Assembly (NCBI RefSeq): GCF_900100005.1
Contig: NZ_FNEB01000003.1
Coordinates: 62,001 to 126,000 of the forward strand
Origin: Lutimaribacter saemankumensis
Lineage (GTDB): Bacteria > Pseudomonadota > Alphaproteobacteria > Rhodobacterales > Rhodobacteraceae
Reading direction: 5' to 3'
Length of the DNA stretch: 64,000 nucleotides
The notes under the pieces: model-generated
What the model was told of the DNA's origin: nothing
What the model saw: the letters and a program-made list of their open reading frames with translations, nothing else
Database searches by the model: none
Part shown: positions 1 to 11,823 of the stretch, in pieces
How positions within the stretch are numbered: position 1 is the first letter of the stretch
Layout: the number at the start of each line of letters is the position of its first letter
Translations under genes and position numbers: made by a program

Positions 1-1
1 A

Positions 2-136
2 CACCAGACCCTCTCGGACCGGGTAGAGGCGGCGCTGCGCGCGCCGGGCACGCCCGATACCGAAATCGCCGAACTGAAAAAGCAGAAATTGCGTCTGAAG
101 GACGAGATCGAACGCCTGACGGCTGACGTGTCCTGA
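2..136 (+). CDS. DUF465 (YdcH-like) family protein, C-terminal part
   Basis: The window opens inside this gene; 44 codons up to a TGA are visible and the start lies upstream. The segment ends LKKQKLRLKDEIERL, the typical close of the small helical DUF465/YdcH family (about 70 aa, one helical hairpin, cytoplasmic, function not established). A strong hairpin follows at 150-177. The next gene is convergent. The family call rests on this short helical signature only. Confidence 0.7.
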   Translation, partial: HQTLSDRVEAALRAPGTPDTEIAELKKQKLRLKDEIERLTADVS

Positions 137-149
137 CCCTTGCATATTT

Positions 150-177
150 TGCGCCGGGCCTGACGTAGCCCGGCGCA
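150..177. terminator. Hairpin between convergent genes
   Basis: A perfect 10-bp stem (TGCGCCGGGC / GCCCGGCGCA) with an 8-nt loop lies between the DUF465 gene and the hydrolase gene that converges on it. There is no clear U-tract on either strand, so it may act as a weak or bidirectional terminator or as an mRNA 3' end. Confidence 0.4.
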
Positions 178-223
178 GATTCACCGAAGATTTCCGGGCG
201 CTTTGCGACCCGGGTCACTGGTT

Positions 224-826
224 TTATGTGCTGGTGACAAAGCGTGACAGGGCGGTCAGTTCCTCTGGCCGGATTTCGTGCCCGCCTGCATGCCATTCCA
301 GCGTGACATCCGCGCCTTGCGCCGTCAGCCAGTCTGACAGTGCATCCGTCTGCGGTGCCGGGCAAATCGGGTCTGCGCGGCCAGCCGTTATCAGAATGCG
401 CCGACCCTTCAAACCGGGCTGGGGATCGGGCGTCCAGGGGATCAACGGGTGCATCAGTACCATCTCGTCGAAAATACCGGGATACCGAAACGCAACGGCA
501 GCGGCGATATTGGCGCCGTTGGAATATCCCAGCGCAATCACACGGTCCGTGCCGCTGCGCTCTTTCGCAGAGGTAAGGAACGCGGCCATGTCCTCGACCC
601 GCCTGGCGAGGTCGTCCATGTCATAGACGCCCTCGGCCTTGCGCCGGAAATACCGGTTCATGCCGCCTTCGCTGACCTGCCCACGCGGCGAAACGACATG
701 CGCGGCGGGCATCAGGTCGCGGGCCAGCCCGTGGAACTGCATTTCGTTGCCGCCTGTCCCGTGAAAGGTAAAGACAAGCGGCGCACCCGGTTGGCCGATC
801 GTTTCGGCGAAATGCAGGTCAGTCAC
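224..826 (-). CDS. Alpha/beta hydrolase (phospholipase/carboxylesterase family), MhqD-like
   Basis: A 200-aa cytoplasmic alpha/beta hydrolase. It has the oxyanion-side HGTGGNE motif, the nucleophile elbow GYSNGA, an acidic residue in GRADPICP and the catalytic His in GGHE. The GTG start at 826 was chosen because it overlaps the stop of the upstream dioxygenase gene by 8 bp, indicating translational coupling; the frame is open further upstream but only within that gene. In other bacteria such carboxylesterases pair with ring-cleaving extradiol dioxygenases (MhqD with MhqO) in quinone and hydroquinone detoxification. The same pairing is seen here, which supports the role, but the substrate is inferred. 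Confidence 0.85.
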   Translation of the reverse strand: MTDLHFAETIGQPGAPLVFTFHGTGGNEMQFHGLARDLMPAAHVVSPRGQVSEGGMNRYFRRKAEGVYDMDDLARRVEDMAAFLTSAKERSGTDRVIALGYSNGANIAAAVAFRYPGIFDEMVLMHPLIPWTPDPQPGLKGRRILITAGRADPICPAPQTDALSDWLTAQGADVTLEWHAGGHEIRPEELTALSRFVTST

Positions 827-1751
827 GAATGGGCTCCAGGTATTCGCGTTCCAGCAGATCGCGCAGATGGGCATGCTGGCTGGGCAGCTTGAGAGCCTCG
901 CCCAGATGCGCGCGGTCCTCGTCGCGGTCAAAGCCGGGTTCGTTCGTGGCGATTTCGAAAAGGACACCGCCCGGGGTACGGAAATAGATCGCCCAGAAAT
1001 AATCGCGGTCGATCACGGGCGTTACCTGATACCCGGTGTCCATGAGCGATTTCCGAACGGCAAGCTGCGCCTCGCGATTGTCGACCGAGAACGCCACGTG
1101 GTGCACCGAACCGGCCCCTTGCGCGGCCATCGGCGCCTGCGGCAGGGTTTCGACGTCAATCACATGCGCGCCATTGCCGTTTTGCAGCGAAAAGCGGGTG
1201 ATGTCACCGGCGTTGTCCTGCGCCTCGTAGCCCATGAATTTCAGCAGCTCGGCGGTGGCGCCTTTGTCGTTCAGGCGCATTTGCGTGGAATGAAAGCCAC
1301 GGATGGCGTGATCGGCGTCCACATCGCCCCCGGTCCACGGTGCGCGCCCGTCATCCGCTTCGACAAGGGCGAATCCGTCACCGTCAGGGCCCTGAAAGCG
1401 CAGCCGCGCTTCGCCAAGGTAATCCTGCTTTTCGATCCCCTTGACGCCAAGCGACGCCAGCCTGTCGGCCCACCAGTCGCGGCTGCCTTTGGGAATCGCA
1501 AACGCTGTCACGGCAACTTCGCCTGCACCGGGGCGGCCGCGCCGCGCATTGGGGAAGGGGAAATAGGTCATCACCGTACCCGGCGTGCCCAACTCGTCAC
1601 CGTAATAAAGGTGATACACCTCGGGCGCATCGAAGTTCACCGTTTTCTTCACCCGGCGCAGGCCGAGCACTTTGGTGAAAAAGTCGTTATTTTCCTGTGC
1701 CCCGCTCGCAAGCGAGGTAACGTGGTGCAATCCGTTGATCTGGGTCAGCAT
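819..1751 (-). CDS. Ring-cleaving extradiol dioxygenase (glyoxalase/VOC fold), MhqO-like
   Basis: A 310-aa protein with tandem VOC/glyoxalase halves: an N-terminal GLHHVTSLA module and a C-terminal half with SVHHVAFSV and a late GGVLFEIATNEPGF segment. His in HHVT, His in HHVAF and Glu in LFEIA are the expected metal ligands. Length matches MhqO-type hydroquinone dioxygenases. The ATG at 1751 is preceded by GGAGGA on the coding strand; an upstream in-frame ATG at 1808 lacks such support. It forms an overlapping two-gene operon with the alpha/beta hydrolase. Proposed role: opening of aromatic diols or quinone adducts. Substrate not determinable from sequence. Confidence 0.85.
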   Translation of the reverse strand: MLTQINGLHHVTSLASGAQENNDFFTKVLGLRRVKKTVNFDAPEVYHLYYGDELGTPGTVMTYFPFPNARRGRPGAGEVAVTAFAIPKGSRDWWADRLASLGVKGIEKQDYLGEARLRFQGPDGDGFALVEADDGRAPWTGGDVDADHAIRGFHSTQMRLNDKGATAELLKFMGYEAQDNAGDITRFSLQNGNGAHVIDVETLPQAPMAAQGAGSVHHVAFSVDNREAQLAVRKSLMDTGYQVTPVIDRDYFWAIYFRTPGGVLFEIATNEPGFDRDEDRAHLGEALKLPSQHAHLRDLLEREYLEPIRD

Positions 1752-1841
1752 GGCAAATCCTCCATTTGCAGGGGATATGACATTATTCATACGCACGAAA
1801 ACGCCCATTCCCGCGCGTCATTTGTGCAGTGCCGCACAAGA

Positions 1842-1869
1842 AACGCGCCCCGGCATGGCGGGGCGCGTT
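1842..1869 (-). terminator. Probable phaB terminator
   Basis: An 11-bp perfect stem (AACGCGCCCCG / CGGGGCGCGTT) with a 6-nt loop lies 32 bp downstream of the phaB stop. On the minus strand it is followed by a short T-rich stretch (TTTCTT). Confidence 0.55.
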
Positions 1870-1900
1870 GTGCATTTCAAACGGTTCGACGCCTTGTGGG

Positions 1901-2623
1901 TCAGACGAAGAATTGCGCGCCGTTGGCGGAAATCGTCGATCCGTTGATGAAGCCCGCATCGTCCGATGCAAGGAACACCACGCACCGCGCGATTTCCTCG
2001 GGCTCGCCCAGACGTCCGGTCGGGATTTGCGCGATGATCGATTCCCGCACCTTTTCGGGTACCGCCATCACCATGTCCGTCGCGATGTAGCCGGGGCAGA
2101 TCGCGTTCGCGGTGATGCCGGCGCGCGCGCCTTCCTGGGCCAGCGATTTCACGATACCCAGATCGCCGGCCTTGGTCGCGGCATAGTTCACCTGGGCGAA
2201 CTGGCCTTTCTGGCCGTTGATCGACGAGATCACGACGATGCGGCCGAATTTGCGTTCGCGCATACCGGGCCAGACCGGATGGATGGTGTTGAATACGCCG
2301 GTCAGGTTGGTGTCGATCACCTCGTGCCACTGTTGCGGTGTCATCTTGTGGAACGGGGCGTCGCGGGTGATGCCGGCATTGGCCACCACGACGTCGATCG
2401 GGCCAAGATCGGCCTCGACCTTTTCGATGCCGGCCTTGGATTCGTCATAGTCCCCCACGTTCCACTTGTAGGTCTTGATGCCGGTTTCCTCGGTGAATTG
2501 GGCCGCGGCTTCGTCGTTTCCGGCATAGGTGGCTGCCACTTCGTAGCCTTCTGCCTTGAGAGCCTTGGAAATGGCCGCGCCGATGCCGCGCGATCCGCCT
2601 GTGACGAGTGCAACTCTTGCCAT
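1901..2623 (-). CDS. phaB: Acetoacetyl-CoA reductase (NADPH)
   Basis: A 240-aa short-chain dehydrogenase that reduces acetoacetyl-CoA to (R)-3-hydroxybutyryl-CoA, the monomer for polyhydroxybutyrate. Visible features are the cofactor motif TGGSRGIG at residues 8-15, NAG in VVANAGITRD, the catalytic Ser in VVISSING, and the YAATK segment carrying Tyr and Lys. C-terminal PEEIARCVVFLASDDAGFI...G is typical of the PhaB/FabG group. Adjacency to the thiolase phaA favours PhaB over FabG. A good terminator separates it from phaA, so it may have its own promoter in 2624-2740. Confidence 0.93.
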   Translation of the reverse strand: MARVALVTGGSRGIGAAISKALKAEGYEVAATYAGNDEAAAQFTEETGIKTYKWNVGDYDESKAGIEKVEADLGPIDVVVANAGITRDAPFHKMTPQQWHEVIDTNLTGVFNTIHPVWPGMRERKFGRIVVISSINGQKGQFAQVNYAATKAGDLGIVKSLAQEGARAGITANAICPGYIATDMVMAVPEKVRESIIAQIPTGRLGEPEEIARCVVFLASDDAGFINGSTISANGAQFFV

Positions 2624-2654
2624 GATATCCTCCAGGTCTGGCGTTATTCTCTTG

Positions 2655-2720
2655 GTAACCTTGTTACTTTTTCAAAAACCGATGCGCAATATTATTTCGC
2701 GTAGAATTTCCGCTTTGCAG
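2655..2720 (-). promoter_or_regulatory. phaB upstream region with palindrome and PhaR-like half-site
   Basis: Upstream of phaB are a perfect inverted repeat GTAAC-CTT-GTTAC (2655-2667) and, further up, CCGC-TTT-GCAG (2710-2720). Read on the minus strand the latter is CTGC-N3-GCGG, one base from the CTGC-N3-GCAG pattern associated with PhaR in relatives. The region between is AT-rich, unusual for this GC-rich window. Function as promoter or operator is inferred. Confidence 0.35.
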
Positions 2721-2740
2721 AACATTTTTGACGCAGTGCA

Positions 2741-2767
2741 GAAAAAAGGGCGCCCAAAGGCGCCCTT
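2741..2767 (-). terminator. Rho-independent terminator after phaA
   Basis: A perfect 9-bp stem (AAGGGCGCC / GGCGCCCTT) with a 4-nt loop is followed on the minus strand by six T residues. It lies 21 bp past the phaA stop, between phaA and phaB. Confidence 0.85.
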
Positions 2768-2788
2768 GCTATTTAGATCGGAAGGTCG

Positions 2789-3964
<1,176 letters not shown>

Positions 3965-4080
3965 GGTTTCCTCCACCAATTGCAGGGTAGGGGCGCGGCC
4001 GCCCGGGCCGCGCTTGCCCGGTCTTCCCCCGCGTCATAAAGGAAATGCCGCGATGCGGCAACTGTATCCCATTGCATACT

Positions 4081-4920
4081 TCACCCAGCGGCGCGGTTTT
4101 GTGTCACGTCCCAGTGCGGGGTGACCGTTGGCGCGGCATGGAAATAGCCTTGTTGACAGTCGATGCCCGCCTGCGCCAGCCACAGCGCATCGTCCTGCGT
4201 CTCGACGCTTTCGGCGACTGTGAACATGTCGAACTGCCGCCCGATCGCGACCAGCGCCTTGACCAGCACCTGGTTGTCCGCGTCGTGGTGGATGCCCCGT
4301 GTGAACTGCCCGTCGATCTTGAGGATGTCGAAATAGAAGTCACGCAGATACCGAAACGACGTAAACCCGGCCCCGAAATCGTCGAGCGCGAAACTGATTC
4401 CTTTTCGCTGAAGGTTCGACATGAAGGCGACCACCAGCTCGGGAACGGTCATTGCCGAGCGTTCGGTGATCTCGAGGATCAGCCGCTCTGCCACGGTGGG
4501 GTCGCGTTGTATGCCCTTGCGCAGAGATTTCATCCAGCGGGGATACCCGATGGACCGCGCCGACATGTTGATCGAAAGGCGCAGGTCAGGCACGCGCGCC
4601 AGCGTGTTCAGGCCCATTTCCAGCGCAACGCAATCCAGGACGCGCCCGGTTTCCGTTTCCTCCACCGCCGCGATGAAATCACGGGCCGGAATGACGCGAC
4701 CGGTGGCGTCGAGAACGCGCATCAGCCCCTCGTAAAATGCCACGCGACGTGGATCGGCCGACGAAACCACCGGCTGAAAAGCGAGCAGCACCTCTTTGTG
4801 GCGCAAGGCGTCCGCCACCAGTTTCAAAGTCTCGCGGTCGCGGGCCTGCACGGCCATGTCCAGCGGATTGTCCGCCCCCGGCGGCAGGTCCGCCCATCTC
4901 TTGTCCACCCCACGCGGCAT
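4081..4920 (-). CDS. EAL-domain cyclic-di-GMP phosphodiesterase
   Basis: A 279-aa protein that is almost entirely one EAL domain. Catalytic signatures all appear intact: EGLMR (Glu64, variant of EAL), INMSA (Asn), LEITER (Glu), DDFGAGFTS (Asp-Asp), LKIDGQF (Lys), AESVE (Glu) and QGY (Gln). There is no GGDEF, PAS or membrane segment in the chosen frame. It is therefore predicted to be an active, soluble enzyme hydrolysing c-di-GMP. The ATG at 4920 has GGAGGT 5 nt upstream. The frame stays open to 5076, so a longer N-terminus starting at 5034 is possible but has no RBS. It is divergent from tag. Confidence 0.85.
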   Translation of the reverse strand: MPRGVDKRWADLPPGADNPLDMAVQARDRETLKLVADALRHKEVLLAFQPVVSSADPRRVAFYEGLMRVLDATGRVIPARDFIAAVEETETGRVLDCVALEMGLNTLARVPDLRLSINMSARSIGYPRWMKSLRKGIQRDPTVAERLILEITERSAMTVPELVVAFMSNLQRKGISFALDDFGAGFTSFRYLRDFYFDILKIDGQFTRGIHHDADNQVLVKALVAIGRQFDMFTVAESVETQDDALWLAQAGIDCQQGYFHAAPTVTPHWDVTQNRAAG

Positions 4921-5032
4921 CTCGACCTCCATCACGCAATCCAAAGCCAAGGCTGCGCCCGTGAGTGTTGACAGGCGGTAAATATGACCATTTGGTTTGC
5001 ATTCGATACGAAGGCGAAAGGACGGGTGGAAC

Positions 5033-5602
5033 ATGGGCGAACGATGCGGCTGGGTAACCGACGATCCGCTATACATCGCCTACCACGACACCGAGTGGGG
5101 CGTACCGGTCCATGACAGCCGGGAACTGTTCGAGCTGCTCACCCTCGAAGGGTTCCAGGCGGGATTGAACTGGCTTACCATCCTCAAGCGGCGCGAAGGG
5201 TTTCGCGAGGCATTCCAGGGGTTTGACCCCTATGAGATCGCCGGATGGGGCGAAGACCAGGTCGTGCGCCTTCTGGCCGACACACGGATCATCCGGCATC
5301 GCGGCAAGATAGAGGCGACGATCGGCAATGCCCGCGCATGGGCCGAGATCGAGTCCGGCCGCGGCTTTGCCGGCTACCTGTGGGATTTCGTCGATGGCCG
5401 CCCCTCCCAGACCAACCGGGCCAACCTGGCCGAGGTGCCGGCACAGACCGAAATCTCGCAAAGACTTTCGAAGGATTTGAAGAAACGCGGGTTTCGCTTC
5501 GTCGGGCCGACGATTGCCTACGCTTTCATGCAGGCCGCAGGCATGGTGAACGATCACGTGATCTCGTGCCCGCGTCACACGGCGGTTGCAGAGCTGGGCT
5601 GA
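5033..5602 (+). CDS. tag: DNA-3-methyladenine glycosylase I
   Basis: A 189-aa base-excision repair enzyme removing 3-methyladenine from DNA. Family landmarks are RCGWV (Cys), YHDTEWG (His and Trp), FELLTLEGFQAGLNWLTIL, and a C-terminal HVISCPRH holding the remaining zinc-site Cys and His. Full length. It starts in the intergenic stretch divergent from the EAL gene and stops 6 bp from the convergent lytic transglycosylase. Confidence 0.93.
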   Translation: MGERCGWVTDDPLYIAYHDTEWGVPVHDSRELFELLTLEGFQAGLNWLTILKRREGFREAFQGFDPYEIAGWGEDQVVRLLADTRIIRHRGKIEATIGNARAWAEIESGRGFAGYLWDFVDGRPSQTNRANLAEVPAQTEISQRLSKDLKKRGFRFVGPTIAYAFMQAAGMVNDHVISCPRHTAVAELG

Positions 5603-5608
5603 CGGCGG

Positions 5609-6796
5609 CTAGCGCAAGCGGTCCAGCAGCGCCCGCGACGGCACACCTGTCACGCGCAGCCCGTTGCCCTGTTCATAGGCGCGGATCGCGGCGCGGCCCT
5701 TTTCACCGATCACCCCGTCCGGGTTGCCTGCGCCATAGCCGCCGGCATTCAGCCGTTTTTGCAATTCGACCCGTTCCGCGTCGCTCATGCCCCAGGGTTG
5801 CCGGGGATATCCCGCACGGATCGGCCCGGACCCGGCCAGTCTGTCGGCCAGATGGCCCGCGCCGATGACATAGCTGTCGGCGTAATTGTAGGTCTTGAGA
5901 ACGTGAAAGTTCCGGTAGATCAGGAAAACCGGTCCTTCGGGCCCGGCCGGCAGGATCAGCGCGCCCGCCCCGTGATCGGGCAGGCGGCCGCCATCGGCCG
6001 CACGCACCCCCATGTCGCGCCAGTCGCGCGTCGCACGCGGATAAATGCGCCCCGTCAGCGCAAGGTCGAAACCCTGCGGCAACAGCACTTCGATCGCCCA
6101 GGGCTGCCCCTTTTGCCAGCCGTTGCGCGCCAGAAGCGCCGCGGTCGAGGCCAGCGCATCGCCCGGTGCATCGCCCCAGATGTCACGCCGCCCGTCGCCG
6201 TCGAAATCGACGGCGTTCGCAAGATAGGTCGACGGCATGAACTGCGTGTGGCCCATCGCGCCGGCGAAACTGCCCGTCATCTGCCCGGCCTGAATTTCGC
6301 CGGCCTGCAGGATGCGCAATGCGGCCAGCAACTCGTCCTCGAACAACGCGCGCCGCCGCCCCTCGTAGGCGAGAGTGGCCAGCGTGGACATCACCGGCAA
6401 ATTGCCGCGAAACCCGCCATAGCTGCTTTCCATGCCCCAGATCGCCACCACGACCTCGCGCGGGACGCCGGTCTGGCGTTCGATGCGCGCCAGTGTGCGG
6501 CCATGACGCTTGAGCGCGCGCTGCCCGCCCTGGATGCGGGCGGGCGATGCGGCGGTGGCGACGTAATCGCCCAGCGGGCGGGCGACCTCGGCCTGTTTGC
6601 GGTCATTGGCGATGACCTTGGGCAGGTAGGAAAGCCGGGCCAGCCCGGCGTCGAGCGTGCGTTGGCTGATGCCCGCGGCGCGGGCCCGTGTGCGGAACCC
6701 CGCGACCCATCCGTCAAAGCCCTGGGCGAGAACGGGACGGGGCAGGGCGGTGGCGCAAACCCCCAGGGCAAATGCGCGTCTCGACAATACGGGCAC
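5609..6796 (-). CDS. Lytic murein transglycosylase (MltB family) with peptidoglycan-binding domain
   Basis: A 395-aa exported enzyme cleaving peptidoglycan glycan strands. The GTG start at 6796 is preceded by GAGGAG at 8 nt. The N-terminus carries SRRAFAL followed by a hydrophobic run and an ALPRPVLAQ cleavage region, a twin-arginine-like signal. The SLT_2 domain contains WGMESSYGGFRG with the catalytic Glu and GHTQFMPSTYL. The C-terminal ~65 residues (QKRLNAGGYGAGNPDGVIG) form a PG_binding_1 domain. No lipobox is seen, so a soluble periplasmic enzyme is expected. Convergent with tag. Confidence 0.9.
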   Translation of the reverse strand: MPVLSRRAFALGVCATALPRPVLAQGFDGWVAGFRTRARAAGISQRTLDAGLARLSYLPKVIANDRKQAEVARPLGDYVATAASPARIQGGQRALKRHGRTLARIERQTGVPREVVVAIWGMESSYGGFRGNLPVMSTLATLAYEGRRRALFEDELLAALRILQAGEIQAGQMTGSFAGAMGHTQFMPSTYLANAVDFDGDGRRDIWGDAPGDALASTAALLARNGWQKGQPWAIEVLLPQGFDLALTGRIYPRATRDWRDMGVRAADGGRLPDHGAGALILPAGPEGPVFLIYRNFHVLKTYNYADSYVIGAGHLADRLAGSGPIRAGYPRQPWGMSDAERVELQKRLNAGGYGAGNPDGVIGEKGRAAIRAYEQGNGLRVTGVPSRALLDRLR

Positions 6797-6930
6797 GGGC
6801 GACACTCCTCTTTCGGGCGAGGTTAGAACGCGCGGGCGTGCCCCGGCAACCGGCGCGCAGGCGGCATTGGCAAGGCATCGCGCATCGAAGCGCCTTGCCG
6901 TGCCGTCGAAAGCCGCCATAGGGTGGCGCC

Positions 6931-7581
6931 ATGATACTGTCGCGCGGCCGAAAATACCTGTTCATCCATATCCCCAAGACCGGGGGAACCGCATTGGCGC
7001 TGGCGCTCGAGGCGCGGGCGATGAATGATGACATCATGCTGGGCGACACACCCAAGGCGCGCAACCGGCGCAAGCGCGTGCAGGGGATCACGACGGCGGG
7101 GCGGTTGTGGAAACATTCGACCCTGTCCGATCTGGACGGGCTCATTGCGCCCGGCGAGCTGGACGGATTGTTCTGCTTTACACTGGTGCGCAACCCCTGG
7201 GACCGGATGGTCAGTTATTACCACTGGCTGCAAGGCCAGCGGTTCGACCACCCCGCAGTGACCCTGGCGCAGACACTGGATTTCGACGGCTTTCTCGCCC
7301 ACCCTGCGACGCAGGCTAGCATCCGCGCGACACCGGCGCGCAGCTACATGACCGATGCGGCGGGTCAGGAGCGGTGCGACGCCTATATCCGGCTGGAGCG
7401 TTTCGCCGAGGATGCCGCGCCGCTGGTGGAACATCTGGGATTTCCGCTGGTGCCGGAGCGGATCAATGCCAGCGACCGCGCCCGCGACTGGCGGGGCTAC
7501 TATTCCGACGCCGGCGCGGCGCTTGTGGGCCGCCTTTGCGCCGAGGATATCGCGCGTTTCGGCTACGGGTTCGACCCCTGA
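6931..7581 (+). CDS. Sulfotransferase family protein
   Basis: A 216-aa protein with the two PAPS-binding signatures of the sulfotransferase fold: the 5'-phosphosulfate loop HIPKTGGTAL near residue 13 and the 3'-phosphate motif VRNPWDRMVSYYHW near residue 90. It belongs to the small 'family 2-like' group common in marine alphaproteobacteria; the acceptor is unknown (polysaccharide, lipid or small molecule). No signal peptide. Divergent from the transglycosylase gene and convergent with fadJ. Confidence 0.82.
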   Translation: MILSRGRKYLFIHIPKTGGTALALALEARAMNDDIMLGDTPKARNRRKRVQGITTAGRLWKHSTLSDLDGLIAPGELDGLFCFTLVRNPWDRMVSYYHWLQGQRFDHPAVTLAQTLDFDGFLAHPATQASIRATPARSYMTDAAGQERCDAYIRLERFAEDAAPLVEHLGFPLVPERINASDRARDWRGYYSDAGAALVGRLCAEDIARFGYGFDP

Positions 7582-7586
7582 GAAAA

Positions 7587-7613
7587 AGGAAACCGCGCCC
7601 AAGGGGCGCGGTT
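7587..7613 (-). terminator. Terminator of the beta-oxidation operon
   Basis: A 10-bp GC-rich stem (AACCGCGCCC / GGGCGCGGTT) with a 3-nt loop is followed on the minus strand by a T-rich tract (TCCTTTTTCTC). It lies beyond repeat copy A downstream of fadJ and may also end the plus-strand sulfotransferase transcript. Confidence 0.65.
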
Positions 7614-7622
7614 GCAGGGTTT

Positions 7623-7716
7623 GCGCGGGCCGGTGGCCCGCGCCGGGGGAGGGGGCGCTGCCCCCTCTTGGGCCTTCGGCCCAATTCACCCCAGGAGTAT
7701 TTCCGGCAAGATGAAG
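7623..7716 (-). repeat. Intergenic repeat element, copy A
   Basis: Three consecutive hairpins (7623-7643, 7650-7666, 7669-7683) are followed by the core GGAGTATTTCCGGCAAGATG (7694-7713) plus AAG. The core recurs at 11853, 43828 and, inverted, near 43991. It lies between convergent genes, core side nearest the fadJ stop. Confidence 0.75.
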
Positions 7717-7728
7717 CCCGTGCCGAAA

Positions 7729-9924
<2,196 letters not shown>

Positions 9925-9936
9925 TGTCCTGCCCCC

Positions 9937-11148
9937 TTACACGCGTTCGATGATGGTTGCGGCACCCATGCCGGACGCGATGCAGAGCGTGGCAAGGCCG
10001 GTGCCCTTGCCGGTCCGCTCCAACTCGTCCAGCAGCGTGCCGATGATGATCGCGCCGGTGGCACCCAGCGGATGGCCCATCGCGATCGAGCCGCCGTTGA
10101 CGTTCACCACGCTGTCATCGACGTCGAAGGCCTGCATGAAGCGCAGCACGACCGAGGCGAAAGCCTCGTTCACCTCGAACAGGTCGATATCCTTGATCGA
10201 CATGCCGCTGTCTTTCAGGATCTTTTCGGTGGCGGGCACGGGGCCGGTCAGCATGATCGTCGGGTCGGTGCCGATCTTGGCTGTCTGCACGATGCGCGCG
10301 CGGGGCTTGAGGCCGTATTTCTCGCCGAATTCCTTCGATCCGATCAGAACACCGGCCGAGCCGTCCACGATGCCCGAGCTGTTGCCGGCGTGGTGGATGT
10401 GGTTGATCCGCTCGAGATGCGGATACTTCATGAGCGCCACGGCATCGAAACCGGGCATGACCTCGCCCATATCCTTGAAGCTGGGTTTCAGCGCGCCCAG
10501 CGTCTGCATGTCGGTGCCCGGGCGCATGTATTCGTCACGGTCGAGGATCGTAAGACCGTTCTGGTCCTTCACCTCGATGATCGACTTTTCGAAACGGTTG
10601 TCGGCCCATGCCGCCGCCGCGCGGTTCTGGCTTTCCACGGCCAGCCCGTCGGCGTCATCGCGCGAAAACCCGTACTCGGTCGCGATGATGTCGGCGCTGA
10701 TGCCCTGGGGTACGAAATAGGTGTTCATCGCCACGGACGGATCGACGGCAATCGCCGCGCCGTCGCTGCCCATCGGCACACGGCCCATCATTTCGACGCC
10801 GCCGGCGATATACGCCTCGCCCGCGCCGCCCCTGACCTGGTTGGCGGCAAGGTTCACGGCTTCCATGCCCGAGGCGCAGAAGCGGTTGATCGCAAGGCCG
10901 GGGATCGATTCATCGAGATCCGAGGCCAGCACGGCAGTCCGTGCAAGGCAGCCGCCCTGTTCCATGACCTGGGTGACGTTGCCCCAGATCACGTCCTCGA
11001 CGGCATGACCGTCCAGCCCGTTGCGCTCTTTCAGCGCGTTCAGAACCTGGGCCGAAAGCCGCACCGAGGTGACCTCGTGCAGGCTGCCGTCCGTGCGGCC
11101 CTTGCCGCGCGGGGTGCGCACGGTGTCGTAGATAAAGGCGTCAGTCAT
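9937..11148 (-). CDS. fadA: Acetyl-CoA C-acyltransferase (3-ketoacyl-CoA thiolase)
   Basis: A 403-aa thiolase performing the last step of beta-oxidation. Visible are the acyl-Cys in INRFCASGMEAVNLAA, the His in NGGSIAMGHPLGATGA, and the C-terminal Cys in LATLCIASGMGAATIIERV. AAGGAG precedes two adjacent ATGs (11151 and 11148); the second gives the better spacing. The gene is 12 bp upstream of fadJ, the expected alpha/beta pair. It is distinct from phaA: placement and the fadJ partner indicate fatty-acid degradation. Confidence 0.92.
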   Translation of the reverse strand: MTDAFIYDTVRTPRGKGRTDGSLHEVTSVRLSAQVLNALKERNGLDGHAVEDVIWGNVTQVMEQGGCLARTAVLASDLDESIPGLAINRFCASGMEAVNLAANQVRGGAGEAYIAGGVEMMGRVPMGSDGAAIAVDPSVAMNTYFVPQGISADIIATEYGFSRDDADGLAVESQNRAAAAWADNRFEKSIIEVKDQNGLTILDRDEYMRPGTDMQTLGALKPSFKDMGEVMPGFDAVALMKYPHLERINHIHHAGNSSGIVDGSAGVLIGSKEFGEKYGLKPRARIVQTAKIGTDPTIMLTGPVPATEKILKDSGMSIKDIDLFEVNEAFASVVLRFMQAFDVDDSVVNVNGGSIAMGHPLGATGAIIIGTLLDELERTGKGTGLATLCIASGMGAATIIERV

Positions 11149-11162
11149 CATCGTCTCCTTTG

Positions 11163-11795
11163 TCACGCCCGGTCCGACGGATTGCCGGGCATCAGGTCGT
11201 AGGGGTGTTTCCAGCCGTCCAGCGATTGGATGTTGGACAGCCAGCGGTCGATATTGCGCCACTCGCTGCGCTCGAAGCCGAAGGGTTCGGGATAGAACAG
11301 GTAGCCGCAGCACGAGAAATCGGCGTTGGTCGGCCCGTCGCCCACGATCCAGTCGCGGCCGTCCAGATGCGCATCGAGCGTCTGATAGGCGGTTTTCAGG
11401 CGCCCCTGGTTGAAGCCGATCACCTCGGCGGGGCGTTTGTCTTCGGGCAGGAAGTTCATCAGGAACCGGGTCATCCCCGCCATCGAGGAAAGCTTGTGAT
11501 TGTCCCACAGAACCCAGCGCAGAACCTCGTATTTCTGTTCCGGCGTGCCACCGAACTTGCCCGACTTTTCGGTGATGTATTGCTGGATCGCGCCCGATTG
11601 GGTCAGGCGGAAATCGCCGTCTTCCAGAACCGGCGCCTCGCCCATCACGTTGAGGGCGCGAAACTCCGGGCTGCGCGAGGCGCCGCCGAAGAAGTCGACG
11701 TAGACCGGCTCCCACTCGAGCCCGGAAAGTTCAAGCGGCAGCGCCGCCTTGTAGGCGTTGCCGGATTCACCGAAGCAATGCAGCTTGATCTTCAT
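11163..11795 (-). CDS. Glutathione S-transferase family protein
   Basis: A 210-aa GST-fold protein. The N-terminal thioredoxin-like domain runs through residue ~75 with the cis-Pro segment EAPVLEDGDFRLTQSGAIQQYI; a helical C-terminal domain follows. The N-terminus (CFGESGNAYKAAL) has Ser in the usual catalytic zone. ATG at 11795 with GGGAGGA upstream. It sits 14 bp ahead of fadA inside the beta-oxidation operon, suggesting handling of reactive acyl or enal by-products; this is inference. Substrate unknown. Confidence 0.85.
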   Translation of the reverse strand: MKIKLHCFGESGNAYKAALPLELSGLEWEPVYVDFFGGASRSPEFRALNVMGEAPVLEDGDFRLTQSGAIQQYITEKSGKFGGTPEQKYEVLRWVLWDNHKLSSMAGMTRFLMNFLPEDKRPAEVIGFNQGRLKTAYQTLDAHLDGRDWIVGDGPTNADFSCCGYLFYPEPFGFERSEWRNIDRWLSNIQSLDGWKHPYDLMPGNPSDRA

Positions 11796-11823
11796 GACGT
11801 TCCTCCCATTGGTTTGCGTCGCG

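Noticed and set aside
4921-5076. Longer N-terminus for the EAL protein (start at 5034 or 5076)
   Set aside because: Those starts lack an RBS and reach into tag; the ATG at 4920 has GGAGGT at proper spacing.
7623-7716. Repeat copies considered as insertion-sequence ends
   Set aside because: No transposase, no target duplication; elements are 56-120 bp with hairpins and sit at gene ends.
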